Shown here piece by piece: positions 16,022 to 23,626 of a DNA stretch of 64,000 nt (position 1 is its first letter; each line of letters opens with the position of its first letter). Source of the DNA: Peteryoungia wuzhouensis (GTDB lineage: Bacteria; Pseudomonadota; Alphaproteobacteria; Rhizobiales; Rhizobiaceae); assembly GCF_003205195.1 (NCBI RefSeq), contig NZ_QJRY01000008.1, positions 88,191-152,190 of the forward strand. The letters run 5' to 3'. The notes under the pieces were generated by a model that was given only the letters and a program-made list of their open reading frames with translations, was not told where the DNA came from and did no database searches. A program made the position numbers and the translations under genes.

Positions 16022-16204
16022 GAATGTGCCTTCGAAGGAACGATAGAAGAATGGGGAACATTGGTCCTGCAATGGCAAGGCTTCCGTTAACATTCAACGG
16101 AAATGCAAGCGGCCGATTCGGGTTGCCCCTATAAAAGTCGCAGAGACGCAGGCTGCGGCTCAATGCGCGCCCCTTGCCCGCCCCCTCCCCTTGGTTCGGA
16201 AGAC

Positions 16205-16236
16205 GAAAAAAGCCCGCGACCGAGAGGACGCGGGCC
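16205..16236 (-). terminator. Rho-independent terminator of the DapA-family gene
   Basis: On the minus strand GCCCGCG pairs with CGCGGGC around a ten-base loop and is followed by six T. It lies 25 bases after the stop codon at 16261. Confidence 0.85.
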
Positions 16237-16260
16237 AAATTTCAGACTTTGTCGCAGAGC

Positions 16261-17163
16261 TTACTTGCCGCCGATCGGACGGGTCGCTGCGGCCTTTTCG
16301 ACCATGGCCGTGACTTCGGCACGGCGGGCGCCTTCAAGCGGCAAACGCGGCATGCGCACGCGCTCGGAACCGCGGCCCATGATCTGCTCGGACAGCTTGA
16401 TCGACTGCACGAGGTCGTGTTCGGCATCGAGATGCAGAAGCGGCATGAACCAGCGGTAGATGCGGCGGGCTTCCATCCAGTCGCCACGGTCGGCAGCGGC
16501 GACGAGCGCCACGGATTCGGCCGGGAAGGCGCTGGTGAGACCAGAGACCCAGCCCTTTGCGCCGAGCATCAGGCCTTCGAGGGCGACGTCGTCCAAGCCG
16601 GCGAAGATGTCGTAGCGATCACCAAAGGCGTTGAGAAGATCGGTGAAACGGCGCGGATCCGGCGCACTTTCCTTGACGGCCTTGATGTTCTTCACGCCAT
16701 CAAGGGCTTCGAGCACTTCCGAACCGATGTTGACGCGGTAGGCCGGCGGGTTGTTGTAGAGCATGATCGGCAGACCGGTTGCTTCGGCCACCGTCTTGAA
16801 GTGGGCGACGAGTTCCTGGGGCTTGGGCACATAGACCATCGCCGGCAGGACCATCAGGCCATCGGCGCCGATCTTTTCCGCATCACGGGCGTAAGCTGCG
16901 GCGCGGCGGGTGTCGAATTCCGAAACGCCTGTCACGACCGGCACGCGGCCGTTCACGACTTCGACGGCTGCCTTCAGGATGGTGCGCTTTTCTTCCGGGT
17001 CGAGCGAGTTGTTCTCGCCGCAGGTACCCATGACGATCAGGCCGTTGACGCCGTCGTTGACGAGGGCATCGAGCACGCGCTGCGTCGCGTCGATATCGAC
17101 GGACAGGTCTTCATGGAATTGAGTCGTTGCGGCGGGGAAAACGCCGTGCCAGCCGGTGGTCAT
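16261..17163 (-). CDS. Dihydrodipicolinate synthase (DapA) family aldolase/lyase
   Basis: A 300-residue TIM-barrel class I aldolase. The Schiff-base Lys164 is in IKAVKES and the proton-relay Tyr136 in MLYNNPPAY. GTCGEN at 46-51 replaces the GTTGE of true DapA. ATG 17163 follows AGGAG by seven bases. It sits third in a row after a GntR regulator and an M24 peptidase on the same strand, with a terminator behind it. That context suggests catabolism of a proline-like or amino-sugar-like compound rather than lysine synthesis. A Delta1-pyrroline-4-hydroxy-2-carboxylate deaminase (hydroxyproline pathway) is one option; the substrate is unproven. Confidence 0.85.
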   Translation of the reverse strand: MTTGWHGVFPAATTQFHEDLSVDIDATQRVLDALVNDGVNGLIVMGTCGENNSLDPEEKRTILKAAVEVVNGRVPVVTGVSEFDTRRAAAYARDAEKIGADGLMVLPAMVYVPKPQELVAHFKTVAEATGLPIMLYNNPPAYRVNIGSEVLEALDGVKNIKAVKESAPDPRRFTDLLNAFGDRYDIFAGLDDVALEGLMLGAKGWVSGLTSAFPAESVALVAAADRGDWMEARRIYRWFMPLLHLDAEHDLVQSIKLSEQIMGRGSERVRMPRLPLEGARRAEVTAMVEKAAATRPIGGK

Positions 17164-17283
17164 GGGAAGCTCCTCTTGAGTGGGTGCATTCTCAATATAC
17201 AAATTGTCGACAAGGCGCAAGGGGCGCGTTTCAGTATCGTCTGCCGGACGAGAACGCCCGCCGCTTCGACAGGCAAGACTGGA

Positions 17284-18426
17284 TCAGGCAAACGGTTCCG
17301 CCGGTCCGCTCGCCGGCTGGGTAAACCACTGAGGCCCCTCCTGCGTCATGTGGATGTGATCCTCCAGGCGGATGCCGTAGCGATCGGGGAAAACGATCAT
17401 CGGCTCGTTGGAGAAGCACATGCCGGGCTTGAGCCGGGTCTGGTTGGCGCGCACGATGTAGGGCTCCTCGTGGATCTCGAGGCCAAGGCCATGACCGGCG
17501 CGGTGCGGCAGGCCCGGCAAATGATAATCCGGCCCAAGTCCGTGGCGGGCGATTTCGGCACGGGCGGCATCGTCGAGACTGCCGCAGGTGGCGCCGAGGG
17601 CCGCTGCATCGAAGACAGCCTGCTGGGCCTGCCGCTCGATCGCCCAGTGGCGGGCGAAGTCGGGGGTCGGGTCATCGAGCACATAGGTGCGGGTGAGGTC
17701 GGAATGGTAGCCGTCGATGCGGCAGCCGGTGTCGACGAGGATCACGTCACCGGGCGTATAGTGCTGCTCGCCGTCCGCGCCATGCGGGAGCGACGTCGCG
17801 ATACCGAAGGAGACGATGCAGAAGCTCGACCCGCCGGCAGCACCCAGCGCCTTGTGCTCGGCATCGATGAAACGCACGACCTCCGATGCGGCAACGCCCG
17901 GACGGATGAAGGCATGGGCGCGCCGGTGGACCTCAAGCGTCAGACCCATGGCATACTGAATCAGGGCAATTTCGGAAGGTGACTTGCACAGCCTGATGTC
18001 GCGCAGCATGCGCGTGCCGTCCACCAACCGCTCCGATCCAAGCGCGCGGGCCAGCGCGTGATAGACGAAGAGCGGCAGCGCATCGTCGAGGGCAAGCTTT
18101 CCGCCATGCGGGAGAAGCGATGCGACCAGGGCTGCACTATCCTCGTCCTCCTGCCAGACGGCAATCTCGCCTTCCAGGCGCGGCAGCGTCTCGACGCGGC
18201 TCTGCTCGAAGCCCGGGACGATATAGACAAGCCTTTCCGGCAAGACGACGGCGCCGACCAAGCGCTCGCTCTGGTGCCAGACAAGACCGGTGAAATACCG
18301 CAGGCTCTCGGTGGAGCCGAGAAGCACGGCCTCGACACGGGCCTCGGCCATCGCCTGGCGGAGCGCGGAAAGGCGCTGCAGACGTTCGGCATCGGAGATC
18401 AGCGGCGGGCGGGTTTGGGTCGTCAT
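17284..18426 (-). CDS. M24 family metallopeptidase (Xaa-Pro dipeptidase-like)
   Basis: A 380-residue pita-bread-fold hydrolase. The N-terminal creatinase-type domain (about 15-150) precedes the M24 domain. The dinuclear metal ligands are visible in order: Asp in VDTGCRIDGYHSDLTRT (two aspartates), His in HRAGHGLGLEIHEEP, Glu in SNEPMI and Glu in IRLEDHI. It probably cleaves X-Pro dipeptides or a creatine-like compound. It lies between the GntR regulator and the DapA-family gene on one strand, which fits a small peptide/proline catabolic unit. Confidence 0.88.
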   Translation of the reverse strand: MTTQTRPPLISDAERLQRLSALRQAMAEARVEAVLLGSTESLRYFTGLVWHQSERLVGAVVLPERLVYIVPGFEQSRVETLPRLEGEIAVWQEDEDSAALVASLLPHGGKLALDDALPLFVYHALARALGSERLVDGTRMLRDIRLCKSPSEIALIQYAMGLTLEVHRRAHAFIRPGVAASEVVRFIDAEHKALGAAGGSSFCIVSFGIATSLPHGADGEQHYTPGDVILVDTGCRIDGYHSDLTRTYVLDDPTPDFARHWAIERQAQQAVFDAAALGATCGSLDDAARAEIARHGLGPDYHLPGLPHRAGHGLGLEIHEEPYIVRANQTRLKPGMCFSNEPMIVFPDRYGIRLEDHIHMTQEGPQWFTQPASGPAEPFA

Positions 18427-18496
18427 GATGTGTCCTTAGAAATGCATTCGATACTCCGACCATGGGGCCGGCAGATGGTTATGGATGGCGGACCGG

Positions 18497-19234
18497 TCAG
18501 AGACCGGTGATGGCGGTTGCCTTGGCGAAATCGCGGGCAACATAGTCCTGGATCTGCCGGACAATCTGTTCGCCATGGGCGATTGCCAGCCGATCGGCCT
18601 CCTCGGCGTCGCCGGCACGGATGGCCGCGATCATCGCCTCGTGCTCCTCGACATACCGTTTGGGAAGACGGTCATCGAAGGTCGAGTAGTAAAGCCTGAG
18701 GATACGCCGCCCTTCGTCCAGCAGGCGGGCGAAGAAGGTCGTGTAGTAGGAGTTGCCTGCCCGCTCGGCGATGGCGACGTGGAATTCGCGGTTCGCCTCG
18801 ATCATGGCAAAGGCGTCCTGGACCTCGACGGCGGCGGCGAATTCCCGCTGACGCTCGCTGATCACCTGCATCCAGGCGTCGCCCTGCCTTAAGGCAGCGC
18901 CGCGCGTGGTGACGCGGTACATCAGGCAGAGCGCTTCGAAATAGGTCGGCAGGCTGGAAAAATCGATGGTGGCGACGATGGTGTTGCGATTGGGCAGCGT
19001 GGTCACGAGGCCGTCCGCGGTCAGGCGCAGCAGGGCCTCACGGATCGGCGTGCGCGACATGCCGAATCGTTCGGAGAGCCGGGTTTCATCGAGCGGGCTG
19101 CCGGGCGCACGTTCCATCGACAGGATCTCGTGGCGCAGCGCCTGATAGACGCTTTCCGTGCCGGAACCGCGTGTGCGCGGCCCATCGCCCCTGGCGTTCT
19201 CGGTGTCTGCTAAGTCCGCCTCGTTCATTCCCAT
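18497..19234 (-). CDS. GntR-family transcriptional regulator (FCD subfamily)
   Basis: A 245-residue regulator. The winged helix-turn-helix covers about residues 28-95 (VYQALRHEILSMERAPGSPL and RLSERFGMSRTPIREALLRL). The C-terminal all-helical FCD ligand-binding domain covers about 105-235 with metal-binding-type histidines (REFHVAIAERAGN and EEHEAMIAAI). It lies upstream of the peptidase and DapA-family genes on the same strand and probably controls them in response to a pathway intermediate. The start could also be the ATG two codons later. Confidence 0.9.
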   Translation of the reverse strand: MGMNEADLADTENARGDGPRTRGSGTESVYQALRHEILSMERAPGSPLDETRLSERFGMSRTPIREALLRLTADGLVTTLPNRNTIVATIDFSSLPTYFEALCLMYRVTTRGAALRQGDAWMQVISERQREFAAAVEVQDAFAMIEANREFHVAIAERAGNSYYTTFFARLLDEGRRILRLYYSTFDDRLPKRYVEEHEAMIAAIRAGDAEEADRLAIAHGEQIVRQIQDYVARDFAKATAITGL

Positions 19235-19336
19235 CCGTCAATCCATGCACCGTCTCAATAGGGAGAAAGCACAGCGATGAACGGCAGCGAAAGTCAAGCG
19301 TCACGATGGAAGACTGTCCGCGTTCAGCCGAAAGCC

Positions 19337-20746
19337 TCAGGCCAGGTGGCCCGTCGGCGCATCGTCGCTCCACAGGAGAGGATTCCACGCAAGTTCCGGC
19401 GGGACCGCATGAAACAGCGTGCGGGCCGGATCGGCAGAGCGCGGACGCTTCCCCATCGGCACGAGCGAGAAGCCGTGGCGGGTCATCTCATCTTCGTCAA
19501 AGACATTGCGCAGATCTATGACGATAGGAGACTTCATCACCTGCTTCAGGCGGGCGAGATCAAGCGACTTGAACTGGTCCCATTCAGTCACAAGCACAAT
19601 CGCCTCGGCCCCTTCTGCGACTTCGTAGGCATTGCGCCGATACTTGACAGCGCCCAGGACCGCTCTTGCAGCCTCCATGCCGGCGGGATCGTAGACATGC
19701 ACGTCCGCACCGCCGTCAAGCAGGGTGCGGACAATGGCGATCGAGGGAGCCTCCCGCATGTCGTCCGTGTTGGGCTTGAAGGTCAGGCCGAGAACGCCGA
19801 TGCGCTTGCCGCGCACGCTGCCGTCACAGGCAGCAATGACCCGTCGCCCCATGGCGCGTTTGCGGTTTTCGTTGATCGCGACCGTGGTTTCGATCAGCTT
19901 CAGCGGCCGATCGTAATCCTGCGCGGTCTTGACCAGGGCGAGCGTATCCTTGGGGAAACAGGATCCCCCGAATCCGGGACCGGCCTGCAGGAACTTGTCG
20001 CCAATGCGGCGGTCCATTCCCATGCCCTTGGCAACCTTCTGCACGTCGGCGCCGAGCTCTTCGCAGAGGTCGGCCATCTCGTTGATGAAGGTGATCTTCA
20101 TCGCAAGAAAGGCGTTGGAGGCATATTTGATCAGCTCAGCGGTCCGGCGCTCGCAGAAATAAAGCGGCGTCTCCTTGAGGTTCAACGCCTCGTAGACGTT
20201 GCGCATGACGTCGGTGGACCGCTCGTCGTCCGATCCCACCACAATGCGATCCGGACGTCTGAAATCGGAAATGGCCGCCCCTTCCCGGAGGAATTCCGGA
20301 TTGGAGACGACGGCAATGTCCTTTTGCGGGAATTCTTCCCTGAAAATGCGCTCCAGCTCGTCTCCCGTGCCGACAGGAACGGTCGACTTGGTCACGACAA
20401 CGGTGAAACCGGTGGCAGCGGCCGCAATCTCGCGCGCGGCGGCATAGACATGGCTGAGGTCGGCGTGACCGTCGACCAGTCGGGACGGTGTCCCCACGGC
20501 GATGAAGACGGCATCGGCTGCGGCCACGGGCCTCACCAGATCGCCCGAAAAGCGCAGGCGACCGGCGGCGCAGTTGTCAGCGATGATCATTTCCAGGCCT
20601 GGTTCATAGATCGGAACATTGCCGGCCTGCAGGGCTTCAATCTTGTCGCGGCTCTTGTCGACACAGACGACGTCGTGACCCAGTGCCGCCAAACAGGCAC
20701 CGGATACAAGTCCAACATATCCCGAACCGATCATCACAATGCGCAT
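19337..20746 (-). CDS. ugd: UDP-glucose 6-dehydrogenase
   Basis: A 469-residue enzyme that oxidises UDP-glucose to UDP-glucuronate with two NAD+. The N-terminal Rossmann fold starts with MIGSGYVGLVSGACLAALGH, the central dimer domain has NPEFLREG, the catalytic Cys263 lies in GFGGSCFPKD, and the C-terminal domain has GLTFKPNTDDMREAPS. The rhizobial homologue is called rkpK. The protein has about 30 residues more than usual at its C-terminus (after DLRNVFDEDEM). UDP-glucuronate is a precursor of acidic exopolysaccharide and LPS and may feed the polysaccharide locus at 48-57 kb. Confidence 0.95.
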   Translation of the reverse strand: MRIVMIGSGYVGLVSGACLAALGHDVVCVDKSRDKIEALQAGNVPIYEPGLEMIIADNCAAGRLRFSGDLVRPVAAADAVFIAVGTPSRLVDGHADLSHVYAAAREIAAAATGFTVVVTKSTVPVGTGDELERIFREEFPQKDIAVVSNPEFLREGAAISDFRRPDRIVVGSDDERSTDVMRNVYEALNLKETPLYFCERRTAELIKYASNAFLAMKITFINEMADLCEELGADVQKVAKGMGMDRRIGDKFLQAGPGFGGSCFPKDTLALVKTAQDYDRPLKLIETTVAINENRKRAMGRRVIAACDGSVRGKRIGVLGLTFKPNTDDMREAPSIAIVRTLLDGGADVHVYDPAGMEAARAVLGAVKYRRNAYEVAEGAEAIVLVTEWDQFKSLDLARLKQVMKSPIVIDLRNVFDEDEMTRHGFSLVPMGKRPRSADPARTLFHAVPPELAWNPLLWSDDAPTGHLA

Positions 20747-20866
20747 CCGTGACCCTTCCAGCAGAGAATCGACCTACGACCCAACGCCGTCACATTTGCC
20801 GAAATACGCGACGTCCCGATGACAAACAGCCACCCGGACCGCGTTGGAAGGAAATCTGGTGATGAA

Positions 20867-22204
20867 TTAAGGCTTGTCCGCTGACGCTCTCATGCTCTTG
20901 CGCAACTGTGTGTGTGCGGCTTCATCGAGAGAGAAGTTCCACATGATCGCAATGGCCGCGAGTTTGGGCAGGATGGGCAGGAACGCGTAGAGGGCGCCGA
21001 GGGTCGAGAGCGCTGTCGGCGTCTGCGTTGCCGCTTGATCTCCGATAAAGCCGGCAAGACCCAGCAGCGGGAAGACCACGCCGGCCGAAAGCGCCACGGA
21101 AAATTTGGTGATGAAGCTCCAGGCGGCAAAATAGAGACCGGAGCGCTGCTCACCCGACGCGAAGGTATCGTTGTCGATGACATCCGCCTGGATCGCCGGC
21201 GGCAGAGTGAGATCGAAGCCGAGCAGCAGGCCGGTGGTGACACAGACCACCGCAAAGGGGATCACGTCCCCCTCCCCCAGGAAACCGGCGACCGAGAAAA
21301 TGGCACAGGCGGCGAGCATGGCCAGGCACCAGGCGCGATGTTTGCCGAGCCGCCTGGCAATGGCAACAGACAGAGGCACCCCGGCGATGGCGCACAGAAA
21401 ATAGGTAAATAGCAAAGGGCCTTGCAGTTCTGGCGCACCCAATCGCTGGCCAACGAAATAGATGAAGAGCGAGGCCGGCACCGCATTGGCAAAGCTGTTC
21501 AGCAGGAAGGCCGAAGCGAGGCGTAAAAAAGGGCCGTTGCGACGCAGGTGCATGGCACCTTCCTTCAGCGACAGCCGGCGCGTCGACAGGTCAGTGGGTT
21601 CCGGCACCGTGGTGACGGAGATGGCGGCCGCCAGCGGCAGCGCAATCGCGATGAAAACCGCCAGCCAGGCGAGGCCATGGAATCCGGTGGCGCTGTCGAG
21701 GCCGCCAAGGAAGGGCAGCGTGATTGCGAGCAGAGAGCCGACCAACGTCGCGCTTTCACGCCAGCCGGAAAGCCGCACCCGCGCCTGGTAACCGGTCGCG
21801 AGTTCCGCCCCCCAGGCCGTGTAAGGAAGCAGCGACCAGGTGGCGCCGATCGAGAGAGCCACGCCCCAGAGGCCGAGATAGACGATGCCAGCGTCGGCGG
21901 GCGGCCAGAACAGCATGAAGGCGGAGAGTGCGGTCAGTGGCGTCGAGATCGCGAAGAAGAACCGGCGCCTTCCGAAGCGCGAGCGCACCCGGTCGGAGAG
22001 CCAGCCGAAGATCGGGTCGGTCACAGCATCAATCATCCGGATCGCCAGCAGCAGCGCGCCGATTGCGGCAAGCGAAATGCCAAAGTTGTCCGCGTAGAAG
22101 GTTGGCACGACGATATAGAAAGGCAGCGCGATGGCCGCCAGTGGCAAAGCTGGCAGGGCGTAGAGCGCGAGGCGGCCATTGGCCGGTTCGTCATGATTTG
22201 TCAT
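20867..22204 (-). CDS. MFS transporter, GPH (glycoside/pentoside/hexuronide) type
   Basis: A 445-residue inner-membrane transporter with about twelve hydrophobic segments. The signature region DAVTDPIFGWLSDRVRSRFGRRRFFFAIS, broken here into DPIFGWLSD and RSRFGRRR, is typical of the MFS_2/GPH branch (melibiose-carrier-like cation:sugar symporters). ATG 22204 starts MTNHDEPANGRLALYALPAL; the frame is open upstream but not protein-like. It lies 56 bases after the DUF2256 gene on the same strand. The substrate is probably a glycoside or sugar acid, which the sequence does not fix. Confidence 0.85.
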   Translation of the reverse strand: MTNHDEPANGRLALYALPALPLAAIALPFYIVVPTFYADNFGISLAAIGALLLAIRMIDAVTDPIFGWLSDRVRSRFGRRRFFFAISTPLTALSAFMLFWPPADAGIVYLGLWGVALSIGATWSLLPYTAWGAELATGYQARVRLSGWRESATLVGSLLAITLPFLGGLDSATGFHGLAWLAVFIAIALPLAAAISVTTVPEPTDLSTRRLSLKEGAMHLRRNGPFLRLASAFLLNSFANAVPASLFIYFVGQRLGAPELQGPLLFTYFLCAIAGVPLSVAIARRLGKHRAWCLAMLAACAIFSVAGFLGEGDVIPFAVVCVTTGLLLGFDLTLPPAIQADVIDNDTFASGEQRSGLYFAAWSFITKFSVALSAGVVFPLLGLAGFIGDQAATQTPTALSTLGALYAFLPILPKLAAIAIMWNFSLDEAAHTQLRKSMRASADKP

Positions 22205-22260
22205 GCATGGTTCCGTTCGTCTCTGCGGTTCGGCGCCGGCCTCAAGGGCAAGCACCGTGG

Positions 22261-22425
22261 TCAGGAGGCGGCATTCGTCGAAGGTTTTCCACTCCGACGG
22301 CAGCGGTCGGAGCAATAGACCACCCGATCCCAATCCCGTTCCCACTTCCGGCGCCAGGCAAAGGGCCGATTGCAGACGGGGCAGGTCTTGGTGGGCAGGT
22401 CACCCTTGCGGATCATCTTCGGCAT
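22261..22425 (-). CDS. DUF2256 small zinc-ribbon-like protein
   Basis: A 54-residue protein found by translating the minus strand. Its sequence begins [20 protein letters not shown] and continues with [20 protein letters not shown]. Cys15, Cys18, Cys38 and Cys42 form a likely zinc site, and the W-rich [11 protein letters not shown] motif defines the DUF2256 family. It lies directly upstream of the MFS gene. The family's function is not established; members are common in bacteria and sometimes sit next to photolyase-related genes. Confidence 0.88.
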   Translation of the reverse strand: MPKMIRKGDLPTKTCPVCNRPFAWRRKWERDWDRVVYCSDRCRRSGKPSTNAAS

Positions 22426-22555
22426 CGAGGCTTCGTCCGGTTTCTCCTCTCCACTTCGCGCGGCACCGCCGATCGGATCACAAAGCCGCTGCTGAAGCTT
22501 GCCACCCCCTGCCCCACTTGCTAGCTCACAGCGACAACATGGGAGAGACCATTAC

Positions 22556-23542
22556 ATGAGACAGCATTCCTTCGGCCGCACGGACTTCACCGTCAGCGAT
22601 ATCGGCTTTGGTGCCTGGCAGATCGGCGGTTCCTGGGGCGAGGTGTCCGAAGCCGACGGCCGGGCGGCGCTGAATGCCGCGCTGGACGCGGGCATGACGT
22701 TCATCGACACGGCGGACGTTTACGGCGATGGACGCTCGGAGAAGATCATCGCGGAGGTCTTGAAGGCACGCGGTGGCAAACGTCCGATGGTCGCTTCGAA
22801 GGCCGGCCGCCGGCTCAATCCGCATGTGGCGGATGGTTATACCAAGGCGAATATCGAGGCCTTCATCGACCGGTCGCAGCAGAACCTAGGCGTCGAGACG
22901 CTCGACCTCGTCCAGCTGCACTGCCCGCCGACGGAGGTCTACTACCGTCCGGAGATGTTCGAAGGGCTGGAAGAGATCCGCAAGGCCGGCAAGATCAAGC
23001 ATTACGGTGTGTCGGTGGAAAAGGTCGAGGAAGCGCTGAAGGCGATCGAATATCCGGGTGTCGTCTCGGTCCAGATCATCTTCAACATGTTCCGCCAGCG
23101 CGCGGCCGGCCTGTTCTTCCAGGAAGCCAAGCGCCGTAACGTCGCCGTCATCGCGCGCGTGCCGCTGGCAAGCGGCCTGCTCTCCGGCAAGATCACGGCT
23201 GCCACGCAGTTTGCCGCCGAAGACCACCGCAACTTCAACCGCAATGGCGAGGCTTTCGACGTCGGTGAGACATTCGCGGGCGTGCCGTTCGAGACGGGGC
23301 TTGCTGCCGTCGAGGAGATCCGCAAGCTGGTGCCGGCGGGCGCTTCCATGGCGCAGTTTGCGCTGCGCTGGATCCTGATGCATGAGGCAGTCACCGTGGT
23401 GATCCCCGGCGCCCGCAATGGCGAGCAGGCCAAGGCGAATGCCGCCGCCTCCGATCTTCCCGCGATCTCGGCCGATGTGATGGCAGCTGCCAAGGACACC
23501 TATGACCGGCTGATCGCGCCGCATGTGCATCACCGCTGGTAA
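22556..23542 (+). CDS. Aldo/keto reductase
   Basis: A 328-residue NAD(P)H-dependent oxidoreductase of the AKR superfamily. The catalytic tetrad can be seen: Asp and Tyr in FIDTADVYGDG, Lys in VASKAGRR and His in LVQLHCPP. The cofactor segment near the C-terminus reads VTVVIPGARN. ATG 22556 follows GGGAG by ten bases; an upstream in-frame start at 22499 lacks protein-like sequence. It is close to the YdjG/galactose-dehydrogenase-like AKR subgroup. It stands alone, diverging from the DUF2256 gene and ending at a strong bidirectional terminator. Confidence 0.9.
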   Translation: MRQHSFGRTDFTVSDIGFGAWQIGGSWGEVSEADGRAALNAALDAGMTFIDTADVYGDGRSEKIIAEVLKARGGKRPMVASKAGRRLNPHVADGYTKANIEAFIDRSQQNLGVETLDLVQLHCPPTEVYYRPEMFEGLEEIRKAGKIKHYGVSVEKVEEALKAIEYPGVVSVQIIFNMFRQRAAGLFFQEAKRRNVAVIARVPLASGLLSGKITAATQFAAEDHRNFNRNGEAFDVGETFAGVPFETGLAAVEEIRKLVPAGASMAQFALRWILMHEAVTVVIPGARNGEQAKANAAASDLPAISADVMAAAKDTYDRLIAPHVHHRW

Positions 23543-23568
23543 GCGGCACGGAGAAACAGTCTCAAACG

Positions 23569-23605
23569 AAAAGAGGCCGGGTGAGCGATCACCCGGCCTC
23601 TTTCG
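23569..23605. terminator. Bidirectional terminator
   Basis: AAAGAGGCCGGGTG pairs with CACCCGGCCTCTTT around a six-base loop, with A-rich and T-rich sides. It serves the convergent aldo/keto reductase (plus) and phytase-esterase-like gene (minus). Confidence 0.9.
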
Positions 23606-23626
23606 TTGAAAGCTATGAACTGACGA

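Noticed and set aside
16174-17982. Plus-strand open frame spanning the DapA-family and peptidase genes
   Set aside because: It runs across two recognisable minus-strand genes and their terminator, so it is not a real gene.
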